The translations under genes were made by a program, and so were the position numbers. Below, in pieces: positions 31,272 through 38,104 of a DNA stretch of 42,380 bases. The first letter of the stretch is position 1. Every line of letters starts with the position of its first letter. This stretch comes from a virus. The notes under the pieces are model-generated. The model was not told the DNA's origin and did no database searches. It saw nothing but the letters and a program-made list of their open reading frames with translations. Where the stretch lies: positions 1-42,380 of the IMG/VR virus record IMGVR_UViG_3300024327_000016. The stretch is one strand, 5' to 3'.

Positions 31272-31601
31272 TTAGCCTATATTCTCTTTAGATTCCACGT
31301 ACTTAACCAGAGCTTGATCAGTATCTATATCATCATCGAAGCGTATGTCTTCAATGTTTTCTAGATAATCATGCATCTCTAACCTTTCCTTCTCAATGTC
31401 TCTTTCTGGAATCACACCATCAACCGCTATGTCAAATGCCTCCCACCATAGCTCGGCACTTATGCCCATAGACATAAAGGTTAACTGAAGCCCATCCATA
31501 AACACACTCCACTCCTTGTATTCATTTAAAGTATCAGGCTTAACTTCATGTTGTTGTTCTAGTATCTCATGGATACTTCTTGCAAGTTCTATTGCATTCA
31601 T
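31272..31601 (-). CDS. early protein sharing its C-terminus with the virion polymerase, 109 aa
   Basis: A helical protein (MNAIELARSIHEILEQQHEV) whose last 25 residues (RFDDDID...VKYVESKEN) are nearly identical to residues 31-55 of the 1063-aa polymerase-like protein. ATG at 31601 follows GGAGGTCAT; upstream ORF codons overlap the DnaA box and are unlikely to be translated. It could regulate or mimic the polymerase, or the shared tail may mark both for the same partner. Confidence 0.7.
   Translation of the reverse strand: MNAIELARSIHEILEQQHEVKPDTLNEYKEWSVFMDGLQLTFMSMGISAELWWEAFDIAVDGVIPERDIEKERLEMHDYLENIEDIRFDDDIDTDQALVKYVESKENIG
31280..31350 (-). repeat. copy 2 of the 71-bp near-identical inverted repeat
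   Basis: Matches 8752-8828 in opposite orientation (70 of 71 positions, minus a 6-bp insertion there). It covers the 3' end of this early gene and ends 18 bp from the class I promoter copy 2. Confidence 0.9.
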
Positions 31602-31643
31602 ATGACCTCCTTGGTCGTTATTATTATTGGTGTTATTGGTATA

Positions 31644-31676
31644 GTTATCCACAGGTTTTAAACAGTTGTGGATAAC
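31644..31676. promoter_or_regulatory. inverted pair of perfect DnaA boxes
   Basis: TTATCCACA at 31645-31653 and TGTGGATAA at 31667-31675 each match the strong DnaA box. With one flanking base they form a 10-bp perfect inverted repeat around 13 bases. They sit at the edge of the 820-bp non-coding region and 7 bp from a class II promoter block, so they probably recruit host DnaA to a phage origin. Confidence 0.75.
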
Positions 31677-31682
31677 TCCGCA

Positions 31683-31726
31683 ATCCCTTACGTAGTATAC
31701 GAAATTCCTATTGTGTCCTTATAGAG
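31683..31726 (+). promoter_or_regulatory. class II phage promoter B
   Basis: ATCCCTTACGTAGTATACG followed by AAATTCC and TATTGTGTCCTTATAGAG; 43 of 44 bases equal promoter A. Predicted start G31724, giving RNA hairpin GAGGG-AAUUA-CCCUC. It points toward the late operon, 1.2 kb upstream of the TerS-like gene, and may also prime replication as T7 origin promoters do. Confidence 0.75.
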
Positions 31727-31803
31727 GGAATTACCCTCTCTGATTATATTGGACAATGACGAGCTGAGATGGGCACAGCTTCGAGTCTCTAATGCCCGCA
31801 TTA
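31724..31803 (+). other. possible structured leader RNA after promoter B
   Basis: No ORF. Three hairpins follow one another: AGAGGG/CCCTCT (31723-31739), AGCTG/CAGCT (about 31762-31780) and TAATGC-CC-GCATTA (31790-31803). GGGCA/TGCCC offers an alternative fold. Could be a small RNA, a stabilising leader or part of the origin. Confidence 0.35.
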
Positions 31804-31854
31804 AGACACATAGATGAACCATAGATGTACATGGATGATTCTTGGAGAGGATAA

Positions 31855-31970
31855 CAGTAACTAAGTAGATTTCGATTACGACCCACATAAGACTCAGTAA
31901 TGAGTTAAGTGAAACGATAGAGGGAAAGTATAGAGTCTGTGAAGATTCAATACAGTCTACTTAGTTACTG
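31855..31970. repeat. 15-bp perfect inverted repeat in the non-coding region
   Basis: CAGTAACTAAGTAGA (31855-31869) and TCTACTTAGTTACTG (31956-31970) flank 86 bases that include a smaller inverted repeat (ACTCAGTAATGAGT, about 31891-31904). CTCAGTAATGA recurs near 32026. Such symmetry fits protein-binding sites of an origin or partition-like element. No gene lies here. Confidence 0.7.
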
Positions 31971-32061
31971 ATATGCTTTCTGATTCGAGTCTTGTTTAGG
32001 TAATCGTAACTGTACTTGGTAATGGCTCAGTAATGAACATTGATGATGCATAGTGTCATAT

Positions 32062-32229
32062 CAAATGTGTTCAATGATGCCATCAAATGTGTTCAATGAT
32101 GCCACGTAGATGTAGTACATAGATGCCATCAAATGTGTTCAATGATGCTATCAAATGTGTGGCACATAGATGCCATCAAATGTGTTGCAAATGTGTTCAA
32201 TGATGTCATCAAATGTGTTGCAAATGTGT
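32062..32229. repeat. iteron-like array of eight CAAATGTGT repeats
   Basis: CAAATGTGT starts at 32062, 32084, 32130, 32152, 32177, 32188, 32210 and 32221. Spacings are 22, 46, 22, 25, 11, 22 and 11, close to multiples of the DNA helical turn. The fuller 22-bp unit is ATGATGCCATCAAATGTGTT plus CA, and includes the palindrome TGATG-C-CATCA. Typical of initiator-binding iterons. Confidence 0.75.
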
Positions 32230-32303
32230 TGCACATACACTAATACCCCATAGAAACACTCAAGTACCATGTAAGGACAGTGTAGGAACGACTATCCTGC
32301 TAT

Positions 32304-32328
32304 AAATTCCTATTGTGTCCTTATAGAG
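32304..32328 (+). promoter_or_regulatory. class II phage promoter C
   Basis: AAATTCC followed by TATTGTGTCCTTATAGAG, identical to A and B in this 25-bp core but without the upstream TTACGNAGTATACG. Predicted start G32326; TAGAGG (32324-32329) can pair with CCTCTA (32342-32347). It fires toward the late operon, through the antisense of the 101-aa early gene. Confidence 0.72.
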
Positions 32329-32423
32329 GACAGTATTGCACCCTCTAAGCTCCGTAATTGTGTCTTAAAGGCACGATTACTACCTCAGTGATACCTAAGG
32401 TAGGGTCAAGGCTTATAACGCCT

Positions 32424-32729
32424 CTAATCGCTTGCTATTTCAAGGTGGACATTACTGTCATCCCAAGAGATAACAAAGCCGAACCTATCTGATTCTAGCA
32501 TGTACACACCTGTGTCCAGCCTAGACCACCACTTAGACAGCTGAACGTGCTCTACTAAAGCTCGCATTAACTTACGATGCTTACTTACATTCAAGTCTAC
32601 CTCGATAGACCCAGATTGCTTACGCTTTCTGATTATCTTGCCGATAGCCTGTTGTGCTAGGTTGCCTCTAGTAGGCTCGATATGATACTTAAGTCCACCT
32701 ACGTGAACGATTGTTGAATTGATATCCAT
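32424..32729 (-). CDS. first early protein, 101 aa
   Basis: MDINSTIVHVGGLKYHIEPT, with a basic middle (KIIRKRKQSG, VSKHRKLMR) and strand-rich C-terminus. No family recognised. It is the first gene after the rightmost class I promoter and so probably the first phage protein made. Start context TAGGAGTAATAACATG. Confidence 0.7.
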   Translation of the reverse strand: MDINSTIVHVGGLKYHIEPTRGNLAQQAIGKIIRKRKQSGSIEVDLNVSKHRKLMRALVEHVQLSKWWSRLDTGVYMLESDRFGFVISWDDSNVHLEIASD

Positions 32730-32767
32730 GTTATTACTCCTATGTTGTTATAAATGAATCGAGAATG

Positions 32768-32807
32768 ATTCACATAGTGGACACAAGAGCTTGCTCGCCG
32801 TGTACAC
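32768..32807 (-). promoter_or_regulatory. class I hairpin promoter, copy 3 (leads the early operon)
   Basis: The - strand core is TTGTGTCCACTATGTGAAT. Outer arms GTGTACAC (32800-32807) and GTGTCCAC (32777-32784) pair with one mismatch; inner stem GAGC-AA-GCTC. The outermost pair is G:C here and A:T in copies 1 and 2, a compensatory change. It lies about 45 bases before the first early ATG. Confidence 0.72.
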
Positions 32808-32868
32808 AGAAGCCCTAGAGAGTTAAGGGGGTGTCAAAGTATATCGGGGGGTGGTTGTAATATATAAT

Positions 32869-32940
32869 ACCCATAGACGATGTACAGATAAGATTTCAAA
32901 TATGACCCATAGACGATGTACAGATAAGATTTCAAATATG
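32869..32940. repeat. 36-bp perfect tandem duplication upstream of the late operon
   Basis: ACCCATAGACGATGTACAGA to TTCAAATATG (36 bp) occurs twice back to back at 32869-32904 and 32905-32940, ending 19 bases before the TerS-like ATG. TATAAT (32863-32868) lies just before it without a good -35 box. Candidate operator, leader element or packaging-recognition site. Confidence 0.85.
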
Positions 32941-32959
32941 ACAAAACAAGGAGATTTAT

Positions 32960-33379
32960 ATGCCAAGAAAGAAGGCTACGTTAGAGGCTAAGATTAAAGC
33001 TAGAAAGGATGGTGGAGAAAGACTGAAAGAGGCTGGGAAAGCTTATAGGTTCAAGCCAGGGGTCTCTGGAAATCCTACAGGAAAGGGAAAGAAGGGAAGT
33101 AAAAACAAACATGTAAGCATCCCTTCAATTGAAGAGGCTATGAAGGATATGGTGCTGATAGATGGTAATATCCCAGCATCTGTTAGGCTTATGATGTTAA
33201 TGGAAAGGAATATGGCGCAGAATACGCCCACTGGCGATAAGATGGCTCTGGAATGTATTAAAGAGATTAATAAGTACACTGAAGCAACTAAGGATGCTAA
33301 GGAAGTGAATAAGAACGATGTAGAGGATTTATCGAATAAAGAAATTAAGGAAAGACTGTTTAAGATTGTTAACGACTAA
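32960..33379 (+). CDS. putative small terminase / DUF5681-like DNA-binding protein, 139 aa
   Basis: A basic N-terminus carries RFKPGVSGNPTGKGKKGSKN, the FKPGxSGNPxGRxKGSKN signature of DUF5681-type proteins often found next to TerL. The remainder is helical. TerS binds phage DNA and hands it to TerL. SD AAGGAG 6-11 bases before ATG. First gene of the packaging and head block. Confidence 0.65.
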   Translation: MPRKKATLEAKIKARKDGGERLKEAGKAYRFKPGVSGNPTGKGKKGSKNKHVSIPSIEEAMKDMVLIDGNIPASVRLMMLMERNMAQNTPTGDKMALECIKEINKYTEATKDAKEVNKNDVEDLSNKEIKERLFKIVND

Positions 33380-33390
33380 GGAGGTTCAAG

Positions 33391-33510
33391 ATGCAAAAGC
33401 TGATTGATTTGATGAAAGATATCATTGCATTGTTTAAGAAAGACACTACAAAGAAGAGTACAAAGAAGAGGGGCCCTGGAAGACATAAAGGCTCTAAGAA
33501 CAAGAAATAA
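33391..33510 (+). CDS. 39-aa basic protein with AT-hook-like GPGRHKGSKNKK tail
   Basis: MQKLIDLMKDIIALFKKDTT followed by a Lys/Arg-rich tail GPGRHKGSKNKK. KGSKNK also occurs in the TerS-like protein. SD AAGGAGG; the stop overlaps the TerL ATG (TAATG). A likely DNA-binding accessory of packaging, or a remnant of a second TerS-like gene. Confidence 0.6.
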   Translation: MQKLIDLMKDIIALFKKDTTKKSTKKRGPGRHKGSKNKK

Positions 33511-35144
33511 TGAATCCTAATAAAGAAGCTGCTCAGTTATTGGCTGAATTAGAGAAGCGTAAGGTGTGGAAAAGATGGAAGAGAGAACCAAGGGCTTTTA
33601 TTGAAGAAGCTTTAATGATCTATCCTAAGGATGCTGACAAAGGTCTTATCCATCTGACAGTTAACAAGGCTCAAGAGGTTGTTGTTGATGAGTATATTAA
33701 GCAGATGAAAGAAATCGGATATGTCCGAATGATCATCAGTAAGTACAGACAGGCAGGGTTCTCAACTATATCAAGTGCTTTGATCTTTCATAGAACTCTC
33801 TTTTTTAAGAATACGAGAGCTGTAATTATTTCGTTAGATAAGCCTACGACTGAGAGTATCTTTAGTATGAGTAAGACATTCTGGGAGAATCTTCCTGAGA
33901 ATGTTAGGCCAGAGTTAGGGGTATCGAATAAGAGGGAAATGGTCTTCAAGGAGAACGATTCCAAATTTAGATTGTTCACAGCTGGAGCAGATAACCCAGG
34001 ACGAGGCACTACTAATACTGCGTTACTTTGTGATGAAACTGCTTTCTTCCAGAATGCTGATAAGGTTATGGCTGGACTATTCCAGTCTGTAGCGCTCACT
34101 AAAGGTAGTATTATTATCATTAATAGTACATCTAACGGTGCTCAAGGTGTTTATTATGATTTGTGGAATAAGGCAGAGAAAGGGGAAGGTAACTTTACGC
34201 CTTTGTTTGTGCCTTGGCATCTACAAGATGAGTATAGGCTTAAGTGTCCCGATAATATCGAATTAACTCCCGATGAGGGCAGGTTAAAGGAAAGATGGGC
34301 ACTAGATAACGAGCAGATCTTTTGGAGAAGGATTAAGGTTGCAGAGACATCCACAGCGATGTTTAAGCAGGAGTATCCTTTTACAGCTGAAGAAAGCTTC
34401 TTACAAAGTGGTAGTTCTGTATTCAGTAAAGAAACTTTGGACAAGTACATTACCATAACCCCAGAGAGCATAAGAGAATATAATGACGACTATTCTGCGT
34501 TTGACGAGTCTAATGAAGGAAGTTTATCCATTTGGCAGGCTCCGCAAAAGAACTCAAAGTATTTAATCGGGGCAGATGTCGCTTTAGGTGTAAAGGGCGA
34601 TTACTCGGTAGCAACAGTAATGAACTCGGAAAGGGAGGTTGTGGCTATTTACAGAAGCAATATTACTGACCCTGTTAGATTTGGAAAGATTTTGTTTTAC
34701 TTAGGTAGATGGTATAACAACGGATTGATTTGCCCAGAGGCAAACTCAATTGGCATTGCAACAGTACAGCAACTATTTGGCATGAATTATCCAAATCTGT
34801 ATCAGCAAAGAAAGACTGCTAACACAGCCTCAGATAGTATTAACCATTTAGGTTTTAAGACAACAACAGCAACAAGAGCCCCAATTATTTCTAATTTAAG
34901 AAGAATGATTGAGGATGAGGATATAGCGATTCCTAGTAGTTTGATAATAGAAGAATTAAGAAACTTCATTATTACTCCAAGTGGAAAAGCAGAGGCCTCA
35001 GTAGGACATCATGATGACATGGTGATGAGTTTAGCAATTACTTGTGAGGCTTATCGTACACATGGTCATTCATTAACTAACCAAACCTTTAGTTGGGGAG
35101 AGATTAATTCTCAGTACCAAGCCCCAGATACTAAGTGGTTATAA
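33510..35144 (+). CDS. terL: terminase large subunit, 544 aa
   Basis: ATPase: Walker A variant RQAGFST (80-86), Walker B ALLCDE with Asp175-Glu176, motif III INSTSNG (205-210). Nuclease of the RNase H fold: GADVALG with Asp356, ICPEA with Glu410, HHDDM with Asp502-Asp503. It pumps DNA into the prohead and cuts it. Length and order are usual. Translation is coupled to the 39-aa gene. Confidence 0.93.
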   Translation: MNPNKEAAQLLAELEKRKVWKRWKREPRAFIEEALMIYPKDADKGLIHLTVNKAQEVVVDEYIKQMKEIGYVRMIISKYRQAGFSTISSALIFHRTLFFKNTRAVIISLDKPTTESIFSMSKTFWENLPENVRPELGVSNKREMVFKENDSKFRLFTAGADNPGRGTTNTALLCDETAFFQNADKVMAGLFQSVALTKGSIIIINSTSNGAQGVYYDLWNKAEKGEGNFTPLFVPWHLQDEYRLKCPDNIELTPDEGRLKERWALDNEQIFWRRIKVAETSTAMFKQEYPFTAEESFLQSGSSVFSKETLDKYITITPESIREYNDDYSAFDESNEGSLSIWQAPQKNSKYLIGADVALGVKGDYSVATVMNSEREVVAIYRSNITDPVRFGKILFYLGRWYNNGLICPEANSIGIATVQQLFGMNYPNLYQQRKTANTASDSINHLGFKTTTATRAPIISNLRRMIEDEDIAIPSSLIIEELRNFIITPSGKAEASVGHHDDMVMSLAITCEAYRTHGHSLTNQTFSWGEINSQYQAPDTKWL

Positions 35145-35156
35145 GCGAGAGAGCGA

Positions 35157-37412
35157 ATGAGCAAACATAAGATAGAGAAAGTAGATGATGACATGTTGAT
35201 CGATTCGATTGACAGAAATATCCGTAATACCACAGGTGGTTATACAGGGTCTTCAGATGCTGCAAAGAGAAGAGAGAATTCAATTTATGAAATGAGTTTA
35301 GAAGCTAAAGGAGACTTATCTCCCCAAGGCGTGTCTAAGATTGTTTCTTCAGATTCTGCAGAGATTGCAGAGGGTTACACCGCGCTGTTAACTAAGTTAC
35401 TACTTGATAACAATAAGTTAGCATTATTCACACCGTATAGCAACGAAGTGGCCTCTATAAAGGCCTCCCAGGTTGCATCGGATGTAGTGAACTACTGCCT
35501 ATTCAATTCTAATCCTAATGGCTGGACTAAGCTTGAAACATGGATTAAGTCTGCAGTTGTATTTGGGAACAGTGCGCTAACCTGGGGATGGGAAGAAAGA
35601 TTTGACTACGAAGTTGAAGAGTACGATACCATTCAACAAGAAGCGCTAGATCAAATCTTGTCTGATACAGATGTAGAGATTGTTGGAGATCTTAACATCC
35701 AAGAGAGCGAATTTATCAACCTAGAGTTAGGGGATACCGTTGTCTATGAAGATGTTAGATTAAGACGAAAGATTGACAAATCTGGAGTTAAGGTAACGAA
35801 CATACCTCCTGAATCATTTATGATTGATAAGGCAGCAGATACAGTTGCTGAGGCTAAGTTTGTTGGTTTAGTAACCGACATGACCCATTCTGAGATTAGA
35901 ATTAACTGGCCAGACTTTACTGGAGACCTTTCTGAGATGGGGGAAGAGGCTTCTTTCAGAGATTCTGAATGGTCTCTTGAGTCTTATGCTCGTAAGCAAT
36001 CAGCAGGTATCGATAACTGGAGTAATGTAGATGATGCGGAAGATGAGGCAAATATCTCTATTACTGTGGTTGAATGTTGGATTCGTTCTGATCGTGACGG
36101 TGATGGTATTGCTGAATTAAAGCATGTCATTAAAGCTGGAAACACGATTCTAGAAGAAGAAGACGCTTCCTATATTCCGATTGCAATATTGAATCCAATT
36201 GAGATTCCTCATGAATTCTACGGGTTGTCATTATTAGATATGGCTCGCCCACAGACGCAAGCTACTACAGCTGTTATGCGTGGCTTCGTAGAGAATGTTT
36301 ATTTTGGTAATTACGGCAGAACGCTAGCCGATCCTAATGTAGTAGACTTTGCCGCTTTACAGAACCCATTACCTAAGCAAATTATTGCTACTAACGGTTC
36401 TCCTGCGAATGCTATACAACAGATTACTCCTGAGCAAATAAGCCCAGGAACAGCTGGAATGCTTGAGTTCTTAGGTTTGCAAAAAGAGCAATCAACAGGG
36501 CTTACTAAAACTGCAATGGGATTAAATGATACATTGTTTGTTTCTGGCAACTCTGAGCAGAAGATGGCTGGCGCTCAGAACGCTGCTCAAATTCGTGTTG
36601 AACACATTGCTAGAAGATTTGTTGAAAGCGGTATTAAGGATTTATGTCGTGGAGTCTTGAAAGAGATGAAGTCGAATTTAAAGAATCCTATGAGATACAA
36701 GACAGACAAAGGTTATGCTTCATTATCTGCTGATGATTTACAGACCATGCCTTCAAATATGGATCTTGAGATACAAGCTAACCTTGGGGAGAATTCAAAT
36801 CAGAACACTGGTATGAAATTGAATGAAATAGCTCAATTACTTCCTATGATGGCCCAAGATCCTGAGGCAGCTGCATATATAAATCCAATGGCTGCATTTA
36901 ATCTTGCAACTGATATTGTGGCAAACATGGGTCTAGATCCTACTAGATACTTAATAGATCCTGCTGATGAAGCTGCTCAACAACAGATACAGCAGAAGCA
37001 ACAAGAGGCAAATGATCTTTCTGAGAAAGCTAAGCAGATAGAGTTGGCTAAGGCAGAGCTTGATACTAAGACAGCTTCTGCTAATATTAGTTACTTGAAG
37101 GCTGAGATTGACAATAAGAAGATTGATAATAAGCGTCAGTTACTCACAGCACAAGATGAATCAAATCGTAAGTGGGCTGAGGTCTCTGTTAAAGCTCAAG
37201 GAACTGAAGGGGCACAAGTGCCTAGACAAGTTCCTGTTGACTTTGAAAGCCTTTATCAGGATACTGAAGAGCAAGAGAAAGAAGCAGCAGAGATACAACA
37301 GCAAGGTGAGCAATTAGCCCAAGCTGCTATAGAAAACCCTGAGCAAGCTATGCAGATGGCAGAGCAAATGGGTATGGATCCATCAGCAATGATGGGTGGA
37401 CAACAACAATAG
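35157..37412 (+). CDS. portal protein, 751 aa
   Basis: Large podovirus-type portal (P22/SU10-like size). Typical features: an N-terminal charged helical region, a central FGNSALTWGWEERFDYEVEE, FYGLSLLDMARPQTQATTAV with the long helix, and a Gln/Glu-rich coiled-coil barrel tail (from about residue 610) ending in Met/Gln repeats. It forms the ring through which DNA passes. It follows TerL by 12 bp. Confidence 0.85.
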   Translation: MSKHKIEKVDDDMLIDSIDRNIRNTTGGYTGSSDAAKRRENSIYEMSLEAKGDLSPQGVSKIVSSDSAEIAEGYTALLTKLLLDNNKLALFTPYSNEVASIKASQVASDVVNYCLFNSNPNGWTKLETWIKSAVVFGNSALTWGWEERFDYEVEEYDTIQQEALDQILSDTDVEIVGDLNIQESEFINLELGDTVVYEDVRLRRKIDKSGVKVTNIPPESFMIDKAADTVAEAKFVGLVTDMTHSEIRINWPDFTGDLSEMGEEASFRDSEWSLESYARKQSAGIDNWSNVDDAEDEANISITVVECWIRSDRDGDGIAELKHVIKAGNTILEEEDASYIPIAILNPIEIPHEFYGLSLLDMARPQTQATTAVMRGFVENVYFGNYGRTLADPNVVDFAALQNPLPKQIIATNGSPANAIQQITPEQISPGTAGMLEFLGLQKEQSTGLTKTAMGLNDTLFVSGNSEQKMAGAQNAAQIRVEHIARRFVESGIKDLCRGVLKEMKSNLKNPMRYKTDKGYASLSADDLQTMPSNMDLEIQANLGENSNQNTGMKLNEIAQLLPMMAQDPEAAAYINPMAAFNLATDIVANMGLDPTRYLIDPADEAAQQQIQQKQQEANDLSEKAKQIELAKAELDTKTASANISYLKAEIDNKKIDNKRQLLTAQDESNRKWAEVSVKAQGTEGAQVPRQVPVDFESLYQDTEEQEKEAAEIQQQGEQLAQAAIENPEQAMQMAEQMGMDPSAMMGGQQQ

Positions 37413-37423
37413 ATGAGAGATAG

Positions 37424-37741
37424 ATGACACAAAAATACAATAGACAGCAGGGTTATAAGAAAGACCCTGATGGAAAACCAAAAAAGGTATCGGTTTATGA
37501 TGATGCACAAAGGACCTTGACTAAAGGCTACCAATGTGATGAAATAAAAGATACTATGACTATGGTGACTGAGGATATTCTCAATCAACTGTTTACACAG
37601 TGGCTAGAAACTAAGCACTTTGAAACAGAATCGAGAGAGTTTCTCTATAAGTTAGCAATTAGTCAAGGAGCAGTGATGAAGAACATCGAGCGCTCAATTA
37701 CTGCTAAAAATAACAAAGCTCGTGAAAAGGATGATGAATGA
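37424..37741 (+). CDS. hypothetical head-region protein, 105 aa
   Basis: Basic N-terminus (MTQKYNRQQGYKKDPDGKPK) and helical C-terminal half. Position between portal and scaffold suggests a head-assembly accessory. The ATGA overlap with the next gene couples them. No family recognised. Confidence 0.7.
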   Translation: MTQKYNRQQGYKKDPDGKPKKVSVYDDAQRTLTKGYQCDEIKDTMTMVTEDILNQLFTQWLETKHFETESREFLYKLAISQGAVMKNIERSITAKNNKAREKDDE

Positions 37742-38031
37742 TGAATGATGTAGAGGGAAAAGCTCTAGCTAGAATTGAATCTAGCATAAAGATGACATTA
37801 AGTACGATTGCTTTAGGGCGTGGGCTAGGTGCTCAAGCTTCTGAGTTTAACAACTTAATTAAAGCTAAAGAAAACATTCTTGCAATGCAAAGGCTTAATG
37901 CTAAAGCAAAACCAGCGAAGAAAGAGGTTACGCAAGAAGGTTCAGTTACATGTGAGCATTGTGGTCAAACAGGGTTAACAAAGTTAACTTATGGTAGATG
38001 GCACGGTGATAAATGTAAAGGCAAGAAATAA
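37738..38031 (+). CDS. small protein with C-terminal CxxC-RWH-C zinc finger, 97 aa
   Basis: A helical N-terminus is followed by CEHCGQTGLTKLTYGRWHGD and KC, the C-x2-C...RWH-x3-C finger that recurs in phage DNA-binding and endonuclease proteins. The rest shows no nuclease motif. Possibly a DNA- or terminase-binding accessory. Confidence 0.7.
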   Translation: MMNDVEGKALARIESSIKMTLSTIALGRGLGAQASEFNNLIKAKENILAMQRLNAKAKPAKKEVTQEGSVTCEHCGQTGLTKLTYGRWHGDKCKGKK

Positions 38032-38067
38032 GAGGTTCTATTTAAGAACTATTTGATGATTGATTGA

Positions 38068-38099
38068 GAGGGTTTAAATAGACCCTCCTATAATAGGAG
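38068..38099 (+). promoter_or_regulatory. alternative hairpins that bury the scaffold gene's SD
   Basis: GAGGGT/ACCCTC (38068-38087) and CTCCTA-TAA-TAGGAG (38085-38099) share bases 38085-38087 and so exclude each other. The second masks the AGGAG used by ATG 38105. A GTTCT/AGAAC hairpin precedes them (38035-38049). Suggests translational tuning of scaffold. TATAAT at 38089 has only a weak TTGAGA 19 bp upstream. Confidence 0.5.
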
Positions 38100-38104
38100 A
38101 CTAT

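Noticed and set aside
32062-32229. Repeat array as a CRISPR
   Set aside because: Units are 9-22 bp, spacing varies by 11-bp steps, and there are no unique spacers.
32809-32837. TTGACA on the - strand as a sigma70 -35 box for the early operon
   Set aside because: The expected -10 position reads GGCTTC; no TATAAT-like hexamer lies at 16-18 bp.
32821-32856. G-runs as a G-quadruplex
   Set aside because: Only two runs of three or more G; four are needed.
32832-32868. TATAAT at 32863 as a + strand sigma70 promoter for the late operon
   Set aside because: The only TTGTCA-like sequence is 25 bp upstream; spacing is wrong.
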